DNA from: Christensenella sp. UBA1750
GTDB lineage: Bacteria > Bacillota > Clostridia > Christensenellales > UBA1750
DNA: 42,484 nt
Assembly (NCBI GenBank): GCA_002315655.1
Contig: DCHO01000062.1
Location: forward strand, 1,308 to 43,791
Reading direction: 5' to 3'
Position numbers and translations under genes: made by a program. The notes below the pieces were generated by a model that worked only from the letters and a program-made list of their open reading frames with translations, searched no databases and was not told the DNA's origin. Shown in pieces: positions 6,984 to 15,481 of the stretch. Numbering within the stretch: position 1 is the stretch's first letter; the number at the start of each line of letters is the position of its first letter.

Positions 6984-8242
6984 TGGGCAATTCCGAGCTT
7001 TTCTCCTTCTATGAGAAGGAATTGAAGGAAAACATACTCTCCTTCTGGCTGCCCCGCTGCGAGGACAGGGAGTTCGGCGGGTTTGTGAACTGCTACGACA
7101 ACAAGGGCGAGCACCTTGCCTCCTACGACAAATACACCTGGTCGCAGGGGCGGTTTGTGTGGCTGTTTTCCTACCTTTCCCAGACGAAAGCGGACATTTT
7201 CACGAAAGCGGAGCGCGACAACTTTCTGCGTTTGGCCAAACAGGGCGCGGAATTTCTGATGCGGCACTGTCTCTTGGGCGAAAACGATGTGCGCTGCACG
7301 TTCCTCATGAACCGGGACGGTTCCCCCAAGCGCGTGTCCCCGGACTCCCCGCTGGACATGAGCATTTTCGCGGACTGCTTTGCGGTGCTGGGCTTGGGCA
7401 CTTACGCTTCCGTATCTCTCGACAAGACCGCCTACGACTTTGCCAAGCGGCTCTATGAGTCCGTTCTTTCCCGGGTCAAGAGCGGCGACTACAACACTCT
7501 GCCCTATCCGCTGTCCAAGCGCTTCCGCTCCCACTCCATCCCGATGATTTTAGACAACACCGCACGCGAGCTGCTGCGCGGCGCGGAGAAACTGGATGCA
7601 GCCTATGTTCCCAAGCTGCTTGCCGACATGGAAGCCGCCGCACGCGAGGTGCTGAACGACTTTGTGGATGAAAACAACGCTTTGCGCGAGGTCATTTATG
7701 CAGAAGGCAGATTCTTAGATCGTGTGCTGGGCGAGCACATCAATCCCGGGCACACCATCGAGGACTGCTGGTTCCTGCTGGACGCGGCGAAATTGACCCG
7801 TCACCCCGAATGGAAGGAAAAGATCGGAAAAATCGCCCTTCATGCGCTGGAGGTGGGCTGGGACAAGGACATGGGCGGCCTTCTGCACTTTGCGGGGCTT
7901 TCCGGTGGGCAGCCGATCGGTTCTGCGGAGGGCGTGGAGAACGAGACCATGTTAAAGCAGCTCTCCGGCTGGGGCGACAAGCTGTGGTGGGTGCACTCCG
8001 AGGCCTGCTACACGACATTGCGCTGCTACACGGAGCTGGGCGATAAGCGCTTCCTTGATTGGCAGGAAAAGGTGCGCGCCTATACCTTTGCGACCTTCCC
8101 CAATCCGGACAAATCCATCGGCGAATGGCTGCAAATCCGCACCCGCGACGGCAGCCCGCAGGAAAAGGTCGTGGCGCTGCCCGTCAAGGACCCGTACCAC
8201 ATCATCCGCAACCTGATTCTGATTCTGGAACTGCTTGCATAA
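6983..8242 (+). CDS. AGE-family sugar 2-epimerase (419 aa)
   Basis: The (alpha/alpha)6-barrel family of N-acylglucosamine 2-epimerase and cellobiose/mannose 2-epimerases. Visible family features: DREFGGFVNCYDNKGE (sugar-binding loop near 25-40), QGRFVWLFSYLS (53-64), LGEHINPGHTIEDCWFLLDAA (catalytic His region near 250-270), and KLWWVHSEACYTTL (about 330-343). Coupled to nagB by TAATG, the most economical role is interconversion of N-acetylglucosamine and N-acetylmannosamine or a related amino sugar. Neither nanA nor nanK is visible, so a sialic-acid pathway is not shown. Cellobiose or mannose epimerisation remains possible. Confidence 0.85.
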   Translation: MGNSELFSFYEKELKENILSFWLPRCEDREFGGFVNCYDNKGEHLASYDKYTWSQGRFVWLFSYLSQTKADIFTKAERDNFLRLAKQGAEFLMRHCLLGENDVRCTFLMNRDGSPKRVSPDSPLDMSIFADCFAVLGLGTYASVSLDKTAYDFAKRLYESVLSRVKSGDYNTLPYPLSKRFRSHSIPMILDNTARELLRGAEKLDAAYVPKLLADMEAAAREVLNDFVDENNALREVIYAEGRFLDRVLGEHINPGHTIEDCWFLLDAAKLTRHPEWKEKIGKIALHALEVGWDKDMGGLLHFAGLSGGQPIGSAEGVENETMLKQLSGWGDKLWWVHSEACYTTLRCYTELGDKRFLDWQEKVRAYTFATFPNPDKSIGEWLQIRTRDGSPQEKVVALPVKDPYHIIRNLILILELLA

Positions 8243-8282
8243 AAATTTCCCCCTGACAAGGCATCCTGTCAGGGGGAATTTT
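8242..8282. terminator. Bidirectional terminator
   Basis: Long near-perfect stem: arm at 8242-8258 ending CCCCCTGACA, arm at 8267-8282 starting TGTCAGGGGG, bordered by A-rich and T-rich ends. Serves the convergent epimerase and MFS genes. Confidence 0.85.
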
Positions 8283-9527
8283 CTATTCTTCTGCATTTTT
8301 CTTCTGCAAGCCGGGGTAATCCTTTCTGTCAAAGAGAATGACCGAGAAGGCGAGGAACAGTAAGATTCCGCCGGAGGCCAGCACCATGCCCCAGGCCATT
8401 GTGGATCCGAAATTATCATACACAAGCCCTGCGGCGAAGTAGAACAGGCCGTAAATGGAGGTGGAAAATACGGAGCTTACCGACGTGATGCGCCCTCTGT
8501 GGGAGGCAGGAATGCGCTTGGAGAGGAAGGACGCGCCGGAGATTGCCTGAAAGATTTCGCCCAGCGTGAACACGACGATGGCGACATAGCAGAAGAACAC
8601 CCGCTTCATGAGCAGCAGGAATAGGACATAGCCGGAGAGCACAAGGCAGTCCGCGATGAACAGCTTTTTCGCCTCCACGGTTTTGCGGAAAAAGCGCGTG
8701 ATAAAGGTGGTGCAGGTGATGACCACAATGCAGTTGATGGACGACATGGTGCCAAAGAGCACCGAGGATTCCTCCCCGAACACACGCCCCAAGTCCAGCG
8801 GCATTAAGTAATTATACATCCCGTAAATGCACTGATAGACGGTATTTGCAAGGATATAGAGCAAAATCACGCGGCTGCCCCAGATGAATTTGAGGGCTGA
8901 AGCGTTGTCCTCCATGTCCCGCTGATATTCCGCTTCGTCGGAGGTGTCTTCTTCCTTTTCGACATTGTGAATGAGCAGCGCGATTAAGACGGTGGAGGAC
9001 GCGATGGCCAGCCCGTTGATGAGGAAGGCCAGATTCAGATGCTCCTTAAAGAGCAGACCGCCCAATGTGGGTGCCAGCACCATGCCGATGTTGGTGCCGA
9101 GGTAAGAGAGCGAATAGGCGCGCTCCCGGTCTTTTGTGGCGGTGAAGTCCGAAACCAGCGTATCATACGCCGCCCATTCGATGGACTGAAACAGGGAGGA
9201 TGCGGCAAAAATCAGGATGGAGACAAAATCCAGCGGACGGAAGAAGCAGACAATATAGCCCACAATGGAGAACAGGTCGCACAATACGATGATGTTTTTC
9301 TTGTTGAAGCGGTCTGCCAGCTTTCCGCCCAGCAGCGTCATGGGCATTCCGATGAGGCCGTAAGCCATCATGGCCAGCGAGATTTTCGTGGCGGAAAAGC
9401 CCAGCTTCATGGAGAGGATCATGGTGAGCATCGGCCAGACCATCGAGCCTAAGTTGGTCATAATGCGGCCGATAAAGAGGATGTACAGTTCCCGACGCAG
9501 GCCTCTGTACTGGGAAAACAGTTTCAT
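8283..9527 (-). CDS. MFS transporter (414 aa)
   Basis: Twelve predicted membrane segments with GGKLADRFNKKN (MFS loop 2-3 motif, near 62-73) and LSYLGTNIGMVLAPTLGG (motif of segment 5) suggest a drug- or metabolite-efflux type carrier. An acidic cytoplasmic loop (NVEKEEDTSDEAEYQRDMED) separates the halves. The open frame runs to 9566, but the ATG at 9527 lies next to the EamA stop and starts MKLFSQYRG, a typical start for this group; it is preferred. An AAGGA site lies about 12 nt upstream inside the EamA gene. It is the second gene of a two-carrier operon and is stopped by the strong bidirectional terminator. Confidence 0.8.
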   Translation of the reverse strand: MKLFSQYRGLRRELYILFIGRIMTNLGSMVWPMLTMILSMKLGFSATKISLAMMAYGLIGMPMTLLGGKLADRFNKKNIIVLCDLFSIVGYIVCFFRPLDFVSILIFAASSLFQSIEWAAYDTLVSDFTATKDRERAYSLSYLGTNIGMVLAPTLGGLLFKEHLNLAFLINGLAIASSTVLIALLIHNVEKEEDTSDEAEYQRDMEDNASALKFIWGSRVILLYILANTVYQCIYGMYNYLMPLDLGRVFGEESSVLFGTMSSINCIVVITCTTFITRFFRKTVEAKKLFIADCLVLSGYVLFLLLMKRVFFCYVAIVVFTLGEIFQAISGASFLSKRIPASHRGRITSVSSVFSTSIYGLFYFAAGLVYDNFGSTMAWGMVLASGGILLFLAFSVILFDRKDYPGLQKKNAEE

Positions 9528-9528
9528 A

Positions 9529-10401
9529 TCATTCTTTTCCTTTTTGCGGGAGGTTAAGCAGCACAATCGCCGCGACGGTGAGCACGATGCCGATGATGGC
9601 GGGCGCGGTCAGGGTTTCCTGAAAGACGATGATACCGACCAGGGTGGCGGAAACAGGCTCCGCGGTGCAGATGATGGAAGCCCGGGAGGGCTCGCAGCCG
9701 GTTAATGCGAAGGTGTAGGAAAGATAAGGCAGATAGCAGCAGACAAAGCCGATGCCAACCACCGGCAGCAGCGTGCTCCAGTTGGAAAAAGTGAGCGATA
9801 TGGGCTGCGCAAAGCCGCCGATGCACCCCGCGCCGACGGAAGCCAGCAGGCAGGAATAAAAGTTTACCGTGTTGCTGGAATAGCCCTTGTCCAGTGCAAG
9901 GCGGGCGAAGACGGAATACAGCGCATAGCCGAGCCCCGCGCCCAAGCCATACAAAATGCCTTTCAGATTGACGGTGCCGCCGATGCCGGAGACCAGCACA
10001 CAGCCCGCAAAGGCTAAGATCAGGCACAGCACCTTCATCCCCGTGATCTTTTCCTTAAACAGCGGAAGCGAAATCAGCATGACGAACATCGGCGCGGTGT
10101 AAAGCAGGATTGCCGCAGTCGAGAGGCTCATCAGCTCAATGGCCTGAAAATAGCAGAAGGTGAAGCACAGAAGGGACACAATGCCGGAGCCGAAAAACAC
10201 CCATGCGTCCTTGAGCTTAATGCGGAAGCCTTTGGGGTTCTTGACAAGAAGCGTGACGGCAAAAAGAACAGTGGCGGAGAGACACCGCACCAGCACCACG
10301 CCCATGGACACCAAGCCCGCCTGATTTAAGGTGCGGGTGAACATCCCGGTCAGTCCCCAGAGCAGCGCGGCAATCAGCGCACACATTTCATGCTTTTTCA
10401 T
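9529..10401 (-). CDS. EamA/DMT-superfamily transporter (290 aa)
   Basis: Two repeats of five membrane helices, the architecture of EamA permeases (metabolite or amino acid exporters). The first repeat begins ALIAALLWGLTGMFTRTL and ends LCLILAFAGCVLVSG; the second begins LKGILYGLGAGLGYALYSVF and contains the family hallmark CEPSRASIICTAEPVSATLVG, seen as YxEP-type motif in the ninth helix. The frame opens at 10464, but the ATG at 10401 (MKKHEMCALI) has an AAGGGGAT site, and the promoter at 10435-10464 excludes the longer form. Followed at once by the MFS gene. Substrate unknown. Confidence 0.85.
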   Translation of the reverse strand: MKKHEMCALIAALLWGLTGMFTRTLNQAGLVSMGVVLVRCLSATVLFAVTLLVKNPKGFRIKLKDAWVFFGSGIVSLLCFTFCYFQAIELMSLSTAAILLYTAPMFVMLISLPLFKEKITGMKVLCLILAFAGCVLVSGIGGTVNLKGILYGLGAGLGYALYSVFARLALDKGYSSNTVNFYSCLLASVGAGCIGGFAQPISLTFSNWSTLLPVVGIGFVCCYLPYLSYTFALTGCEPSRASIICTAEPVSATLVGIIVFQETLTAPAIIGIVLTVAAIVLLNLPQKGKE

Positions 10402-10434
10402 CGCAAAATCCCCTTTTTCCACAGATTCCTGCTT

Positions 10435-10464
10435 ATTGTAACACAAACCCCGTTCCTGCCGCAA
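10435..10464 (-). promoter_or_regulatory. Promoter of the EamA-MFS operon
   Basis: Minus strand TTGCGG (10459-10464), 18-nt spacer, TACAAT (10435-10440). Confidence 0.45.
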
Positions 10465-10488
10465 GGCACAATTTTTAACCTTGCCGTT

Positions 10489-10517
10489 TTGTTTTCTTCA
10501 TGGATTCATGCTATACT
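10489..10517 (+). promoter_or_regulatory. Promoter of the MATE-hydrolase operon
   Basis: TTGTTT (10489-10494), 17-nt spacer, TATACT (10512-10517), about 60 nt before the AGGAGG site. It overlaps the ORF extension and so argues for the TTG start of the MATE gene. Confidence 0.5.
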
Positions 10518-10583
10518 AAAAGGAAAAATACGGGTAAACGTTTTATCTATTTATCCAAGCAACTGTTTAGGAGGAATCTTTTC

Positions 10584-11990
10584 TTGAAATTCCGAGGCAA
10601 ACGCGGCGACGCAGACATGACACAGGGCGTGGTCTGGCGGCAGATACTGGAATTTGCCGTTCCCATGACCATCGGGCTGATCTTCCAGCAGCTCTACAAT
10701 ACCGTAGACACCATCGTGGTGGGGCAGTTCGTGGGCAAGGAGGCGCTGGCCGCTGTGGGCTCCACCGGTGCCATCATCAATATGCTGGTGTCCTTATCCT
10801 CCGGCCTGTCCACCGGTGCCACCGTGGTCATCTCGCAGGCCTACGGCTCCCACAACCAACAGCGGCTGCACAACGCCGTGCAGACCACCATGGTTGTGAC
10901 CTTCTTAGTCGGCATTTTCGCCACCTTTGCGGGAATATTCCTCGTCTCCCCCATGCTCCGCTTCATGGACACGCCGGAGGATGTGTTCGCCTCCGCAAAG
11001 CAATATTTGACCATCTATTTTGCGGGCATCATCGGACTGATGTTCTACAACATGGGTTCGGGCATCCTGCGTGCCGTGGGCGATTCCAAACGCCCGCTGT
11101 ATTTCCTGATTTTCTCCGCCTGCACAAACATTGTGCTTGACCTGCTCTTTGTCATCGTGTTCAAATTGGGCGTTGCGGGCGTGGCGTATGCTACCATCGC
11201 CTCCCAGCTGCTCTCCGCCATACTGGTGGTCTATGTCCTCTCTCATCCCGGCGTGCCCTACGCCGTGGACTGGCACGCGCTTAAAATCTCCGTGCCGGAA
11301 TTGCAGTCCATCATGTCCGTGGGTCTGCCCACCTCCATCCAGCAGGCCATCACGTCCTTCTCCAACGTGTTTGTGCAGTCCTACATCAACTTTTTCGGCT
11401 CCTCCTGCATGGCGGGCTGGTCGGCGTACAACAAATTGGATTCCTTCGTTTTAGTGCCCATGCAGGCCATCGCCATGGCCTCCACCACCTTTGTTGGGCA
11501 AAATTACGGTGCCAAGCAGTTCGCCCGGGCGCGGCGCGGGGTCAATGTCTCCTTGGGGCTGTCCGAGATCGTCACCTTCACCTTAGGCGTGATTGCCATC
11601 GTCTTTGCCCCGCTGCTGCTTCGGATGTTCACGCAGGATGAAGAAGTGCTTTCCTTTGGCGTCACCTTCATCCGCACCATCACGCCGTTTTATCTGTTCA
11701 ACTGCGTCAATCAGATGTACGCCGGCGCGCTGCGCGGCATCGGCAAGGCCACAACGCCCACGCTTATCATGCTCTTTTCCTTCGTGGGCTTCCGGCAGCT
11801 TTTCCTCTTTTCCAATAAAATGCTCTTTGCCAACTCTTTCTTAGGAATGTCCCTTGCCTATCCCAGCGGCTGGGTCATCTGCACGACCTTAATGGCCATC
11901 TTCTACCGCCGCTCCATTCTTTTCCGCTCCCCGGAAGCCATTGCGGAAAAAGAAGCGCTTGCCAAGAAAAAGCTCAATCAGGAGGGTTAA
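10584..11990 (+). CDS. MATE-family efflux transporter (468 aa)
   Basis: Twelve membrane helices in two bundles, with the family openings GVVWRQILEFAVPMTIGLIFQQLYNTVDTIVVGQFVG and, in the second half, LPTSIQQAITSFSNVFVQSYINFFG. MATE proteins export cationic drugs or metabolites in exchange for H+ or Na+. The ORF is open from 10500, but AGGAGG at 10569-10574 is 9 nt from a TTG at 10584 and the promoter lies further upstream, so TTG is the start; an ATG at 10617 is the alternative. The downstream hydrolase starts 3 nt after its stop. Substrate not readable. Confidence 0.9.
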   Translation: MKFRGKRGDADMTQGVVWRQILEFAVPMTIGLIFQQLYNTVDTIVVGQFVGKEALAAVGSTGAIINMLVSLSSGLSTGATVVISQAYGSHNQQRLHNAVQTTMVVTFLVGIFATFAGIFLVSPMLRFMDTPEDVFASAKQYLTIYFAGIIGLMFYNMGSGILRAVGDSKRPLYFLIFSACTNIVLDLLFVIVFKLGVAGVAYATIASQLLSAILVVYVLSHPGVPYAVDWHALKISVPELQSIMSVGLPTSIQQAITSFSNVFVQSYINFFGSSCMAGWSAYNKLDSFVLVPMQAIAMASTTFVGQNYGAKQFARARRGVNVSLGLSEIVTFTLGVIAIVFAPLLLRMFTQDEEVLSFGVTFIRTITPFYLFNCVNQMYAGALRGIGKATTPTLIMLFSFVGFRQLFLFSNKMLFANSFLGMSLAYPSGWVICTTLMAIFYRRSILFRSPEAIAEKEALAKKKLNQEG

Positions 11991-11993
11991 TGT

Positions 11994-12833
11994 ATGAAAT
12001 ATCCTGTCAATCCTTTTGTGGATGTGGAACCGGTGTGCTCCGGCGTATTCGCCATCACCTCTCCCGGCGACTGCGACAGCCTGTGCTATCTTGTGGAGGG
12101 GCAGGACAAAGCCCTGCTCATCGACACGGGCTTTGGCGTGGGCGACCTAAAAGGGCTGTGCAAGCAGCTCACGGACAAGGAAATTTTAGTGGTCAACACC
12201 CACTTCCACTTCGATCACGTCATGGGCAACTTCCAGTTTGAGAAGGTGTTCATCCACAAGGCCGACGCAGAAGCCCTAAAAGCCACAAACGCGCAGTACA
12301 AAGCCCACCCGGAATATTGCATTCCCGAGAGCGCGGCCTTCACGGAAAAGGATTTTGTGCCCTATTCTGACTATGAAATCATCCCCGTTGAAGACAACCA
12401 CGTTTTTGACCTGGGAGGCGGAGTTGAAATCGAGCTACTGTGGACACCGGGGCACTCTGACGGAAACGCCATGCTGCTGGACAGAAAACGCCGGATGCTC
12501 TTTTCCGGCGACGCGCTGGTGCGCACCCCGACTCTTGTCTTCTTCGGGGAAAATTCCGGGCTCAACACCGTGGAGGCCTTCCACGAATCGCTGGTGCCGC
12601 TGCTCTCGCGCATAGGCGAGTTTGACGCGCTCTATCCCGGGCACTTCGAGCATCCCCAGCCCACAGCCATTTTATCCGACATGGTGACGCTCACCGGGCT
12701 CATCCTCCAGCAGCCTGACGTTTATGACGAATGGCAGGACATGGGCGGCAACCCCCACGCCGCGTGGCGCAGACACCATGGACTTGCCTACATTTCCTTT
12801 GACCGCAAGCACGTTTACCGTGCGGGCGATTGA
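11994..12833 (+). CDS. Metallo-beta-lactamase-fold hydrolase (279 aa)
   Basis: The zinc motif HFHFDH (His70, His72, Asp74, His75) plus TPGHSDGN (third His) and the later FSGDAL (bridging Asp) show a complete binuclear MBL site of the glyoxalase II/lactamase-like group. Closing motif LYPGHFEHP supplies the last His. It is cytosolic, with no signal peptide. The gene is in an operon with the MATE carrier (3-nt gap, AGGAGG inside the end of MATE), which might suggest detoxification, but MBL substrates vary widely and none can be assigned. Confidence 0.85.
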   Translation: MKYPVNPFVDVEPVCSGVFAITSPGDCDSLCYLVEGQDKALLIDTGFGVGDLKGLCKQLTDKEILVVNTHFHFDHVMGNFQFEKVFIHKADAEALKATNAQYKAHPEYCIPESAAFTEKDFVPYSDYEIIPVEDNHVFDLGGGVEIELLWTPGHSDGNAMLLDRKRRMLFSGDALVRTPTLVFFGENSGLNTVEAFHESLVPLLSRIGEFDALYPGHFEHPQPTAILSDMVTLTGLILQQPDVYDEWQDMGGNPHAAWRRHHGLAYISFDRKHVYRAGD

Positions 12834-12858
12834 TCGTCTTTCCTAACCGAACAGAGAA

Positions 12859-12899
12859 ACACCGCCGTTTCCCCTCAAAGGAAGCGGCGGTGTCGTTTT
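12859..12899. terminator. Terminator after the MBL-fold gene
   Basis: ACACCGCCG (12859-12867) pairs with CGGCGGTGT (12885-12893), inner TTTCC/GGAAG pairs, then CGTTTTG. It lies between convergent genes. Confidence 0.8.
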
Positions 12900-12910
12900 G
12901 TTGCTTTGAA

Positions 12911-13597
12911 TCATCTGGCAAGCAAGGCCAGTGCAAAGAGCACCTGACCTGCGGCATAGGTCAGCATCACAAGGCTGCCGAACCGATGCTCCCGCAGGGC
13001 ACCGAAGTTGTGCAGCAGAAGCAGTTCGTCACTCACCACGAACGAGGCCGCGCCGAGGAAGAACAGGAGGCTTCCGAAGGTGAAGGAGAGGATCATGGTG
13101 CCGAAGGCGATGCCGCACATGAGCAACAGAATCACATAATAGCACGCAAGGCCAACACCTAACTTTCCCACCCGGACACCGTACTTTTTCGCAAGGAACA
13201 GCGTTGCCGCGCCGAGAATCAGCAGGAACGCAAGACCGAAGAAGAAGGTTGTGCCCTTGATGGAAACCATAAGCATCAGAAGCACATACGACTCCACTGC
13301 AAAGAAAAGACCGCCTAAGATAAAGAACAGCTTGCCTTTTGTTCTGCTCTTGGAGAGCAGCAAATCTCCCGCAAGCCCGAAGGCCAACGCAATGGGGGTC
13401 ACAAATTTCCAGTATTTGTCTTTGCACCAGGCGGCACACAGAACGCCCAGCAGCAAAAAGCACACGCCCGCAATGAGCTTGGCGGTAAACGCCAGATCGT
13501 AGCTCCGTTTGCCTTCCAGCGCATTGTGACGCAGCGTGAAAAAGAAGCAGCCCAGTACCAGCGCCAGCGCACCGATGACCGTCAACACAATCAACAT
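12911..13597 (-). CDS. YhhN/TMEM86-family membrane protein, lysoplasmalogenase-like (228 aa)
   Basis: Seven to eight hydrophobic segments. The family's conserved acidic pair is present: FGLAGDLLLS (Asp near 78) and GAASFVVSDELLLLHNF (Asp near 189). Characterised members (mammalian TMEM86, Legionella YhhN-type) hydrolyse the vinyl-ether bond of lysoplasmalogens; plasmalogens are common in anaerobic Clostridia, so the role is plausible. GGAGG lies 8 nt before the ATG, and a near-consensus promoter precedes it. Stands alone, convergent with the MBL-fold gene. Enzyme activity is family inference. Confidence 0.8.
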   Translation of the reverse strand: MLIVLTVIGALALVLGCFFFTLRHNALEGKRSYDLAFTAKLIAGVCFLLLGVLCAAWCKDKYWKFVTPIALAFGLAGDLLLSKSRTKGKLFFILGGLFFAVESYVLLMLMVSIKGTTFFFGLAFLLILGAATLFLAKKYGVRVGKLGVGLACYYVILLLMCGIAFGTMILSFTFGSLLFFLGAASFVVSDELLLLHNFGALREHRFGSLVMLTYAAGQVLFALALLAR

Positions 13598-13634
13598 GAT
13601 TCAGCCCTCCGCATTTCATCATTTTCTTGGTTTC

Positions 13635-13663
13635 ATGATACGCCAACCTGTCCCGTCTGTCAA
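13635..13663 (-). promoter_or_regulatory. Promoter of the YhhN gene
   Basis: Minus strand TTGACA (13658-13663), 17-nt spacer, TATCAT (13635-13640). Confidence 0.75.
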
Positions 13664-13683
13664 GTTTTCCCGCCGCTATGCGC

Positions 13684-13717
13684 AAAAAGAATCCTCCGCT
13701 TTTTTACGAAGGATTCT
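13684..13717 (-). terminator. Terminator of the terminase gene
   Basis: Minus strand stem AGAATCC/GGATTCT (13711-13717 with 13688-13694) followed by a T-run (13684-13688). Confidence 0.75.
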
Positions 13718-13724
13718 AATGTGT

Positions 13725-15092
13725 TCAGTCCAGCGGCGAATAGACCTTTCGGATTTTCTGCTCCCCGTTCGGCAGCGGGTTCGCCATGCACAGGTATCGC
13801 CACTCGTCGTAGATGTGGTCTTCCGCGGCGGTGTCCACGTCTTCGCAGCGCACCGGATCGTAGCACAGAGACGGCAGGGTGCGGATGGAATCGCGGCAGG
13901 TGGAGAACACCTTAATGCCGCTGCAACCGTTTTCGTCAAAGTGCAGCCGCCTGTGCACCTGCATCAGCCCAGCCAGCCGTGTGTTGTCGCCGGGGAGGAA
14001 GTACACACCCTCCTTCTGCATCTGCTCCGCGATGGACTCCCCGCGGGAGGCGTCCCATATCGACGGGTCGGCAATGCCTGTGATGTGGATGCCATTTTCC
14101 TGCGCCTTCTCGATGCGGGCGATCTCCTTTGCAATGTCCGTCGGGGTGAGCTTCAATCCCACATTCGGCGTGCCCGTGCAGCCGTACCATTCCCGATAGC
14201 GGATGAGCGTGCCCATGGGATCCACCGCCCACCAGCCCACCGAGAAGGGCTTGGAATAGCCGAAGTCGAAGGAGCGGTAGCGCTTCCAGTGCAGCGGGAT
14301 TAAAAACGGCGCGATGACGTGCGTGTTCTTCCCCGTCTCGTAACCCTCCGGGTCGTTCCTCCATTCGGTAAAGACCTGCCCTTCAAAGGCATCCCATCTG
14401 CCGTACAGCAGGGCATTGCGCAGGGCTTCGGGCTTGCCCGCCAGTTCCAGCCGATAAGAGGCGGATAGGTGCGGGTTGTCCTCCACCTTGGCGGGAATGT
14501 ACTTTAAGGTTCTCTCGCCCGAAATCCCCTCCGCTAAAATGTGCTCCGTGTAGGTCACATCCGGCGGAAACGGGTCAATAAAGCGCGCTTTCACCCAGCC
14601 ATGCCCCACGCCACCGGGGTTGGAGGTGCATCTGATTACGGGATGAATGTGCAATTCCTCCGAAGCCCGCAGGCGGGAGCGCAGAAAATCGTAGATTTCC
14701 AGCGTGAAGTGCGTCAGCTCGTCAATGTAGAGCCAGTGAATCTCCGCGCCCTGATACTGAAACCGGTCGCTCTCGCTCTGACAGTGCCGAAACCGCAGGA
14801 TCGACCCGTTGATGAGCCGCATTTCGTGGGCAGCCGTGTTGTAGGTGTAAAGCTCCCCCGGGATTCTGCGGAACGCCTCGGAAATCAACGTGTCCTCCAA
14901 TTCACGGTAGGTGCGCCGGAAGAGGTATGCCACGGTTTTCGGGTGCTTCACGCAGCGGAAGAAAGCATCCATCACCACGGCGCAGGACTTGCCGCCGCCC
15001 GCCGCGCCGCCGTAGAGCACCTCGTCCTCCTCGCTCTCGTGAAAGACGCGCTGGCGAATGGTCGGGCAGTAGTTAAGCGTGATCTTCCGCAT
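13725..15092 (-). CDS. Phage terminase large subunit, isolated copy (455 aa)
   Basis: Terminases package phage DNA with an ATPase motor and a headful or cos nuclease. The ATPase has Walker A GGAAGGGKS (28-36) and Walker B WLYIDE (120-125). The RNase H-like nuclease keeps three acidic positions: FDFGYSKPF (Asp276), IADPSIWD (Asp342) and EDHIYDEWRY (Asp425). No frameshift or stop is seen. The frame extends to 15155, but the ATG at 15092 starts the conserved core and has an AAGAAGG site. It overlaps the small upstream gene by 20 nt. No portal, capsid, tail, integrase or lysis gene lies near; both neighbours are ordinary chromosomal genes. Confidence 0.9.
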   Translation of the reverse strand: MRKITLNYCPTIRQRVFHESEEDEVLYGGAAGGGKSCAVVMDAFFRCVKHPKTVAYLFRRTYRELEDTLISEAFRRIPGELYTYNTAAHEMRLINGSILRFRHCQSESDRFQYQGAEIHWLYIDELTHFTLEIYDFLRSRLRASEELHIHPVIRCTSNPGGVGHGWVKARFIDPFPPDVTYTEHILAEGISGERTLKYIPAKVEDNPHLSASYRLELAGKPEALRNALLYGRWDAFEGQVFTEWRNDPEGYETGKNTHVIAPFLIPLHWKRYRSFDFGYSKPFSVGWWAVDPMGTLIRYREWYGCTGTPNVGLKLTPTDIAKEIARIEKAQENGIHITGIADPSIWDASRGESIAEQMQKEGVYFLPGDNTRLAGLMQVHRRLHFDENGCSGIKVFSTCRDSIRTLPSLCYDPVRCEDVDTAAEDHIYDEWRYLCMANPLPNGEQKIRKVYSPLD

Positions 15093-15333
15093 TCTGCGCC
15101 TTCTTTCGCGGCTTTCGCTCCTGTTTGCTCTCGGTTTTTCCCGGCTTTGGCTCATCCTTCAAAATGAGCTCGATGCTCTCCTGCTCGGGCGGATCCAATT
15201 TGTCCTGGGTCTCAAAGGCTTTGCAGATACAGTTGACAAACTTGATGAGCAGTTCGTCGTTCTGCTGGGCATACGCCGCTTCACCGCGCTCCTTGAGATG
15301 CCCGATCTCGTTTTCCAGAATTTTCTTTTTCAT
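15073..15333 (-). CDS. Small charged protein before the terminase, possible TerS-like partner (86 aa)
   Basis: GGAGG stands 12 nt before the ATG at 15333, and the stop overlaps the terminase start, as small and large terminase subunits often do. The protein is very polar: an N-terminal helix MKKKILENEIGHLKERGEAAY, a short hydrophobic patch LLIKFVNCICKAF, then a Lys/Glu-rich tail (KPGKTESKQERKPRKKAQ). No helix-turn-helix of a normal TerS is obvious, so TerS is only suggested by position. A possible TACAAT -10 lies at 15363-15368 on the minus strand. Confidence 0.6.
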   Translation of the reverse strand: MKKKILENEIGHLKERGEAAYAQQNDELLIKFVNCICKAFETQDKLDPPEQESIELILKDEPKPGKTESKQERKPRKKAQNAEDHA

Positions 15334-15414
15334 AGGGAATTCTAACCTCCTTTCCCGCCCCCATTGTAGCAAAGCGTTATGCGAACATCGTGCTGGATTT
15401 ATCCAAACCTTTGT

Positions 15415-15443
15415 TTGAATAACGCCCCGTTTTCTGCTATAAT
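15415..15443 (+). promoter_or_regulatory. Promoter of the radical SAM gene
   Basis: TTGAAT (15415-15420), 17-nt spacer, TATAAT (15438-15443), then AGGAGG 28 nt later. Confidence 0.75.
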
Positions 15444-15481
15444 AGGGACAACAAAATCGTGTCTTTCAGGAGGAATTCCTT

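Noticed and set aside
13725..15333. Prophage
   Set aside because: No integrase, portal, capsid, tail or lysis genes and no att-like repeats near the terminase pair; neighbours are ordinary chromosomal genes.
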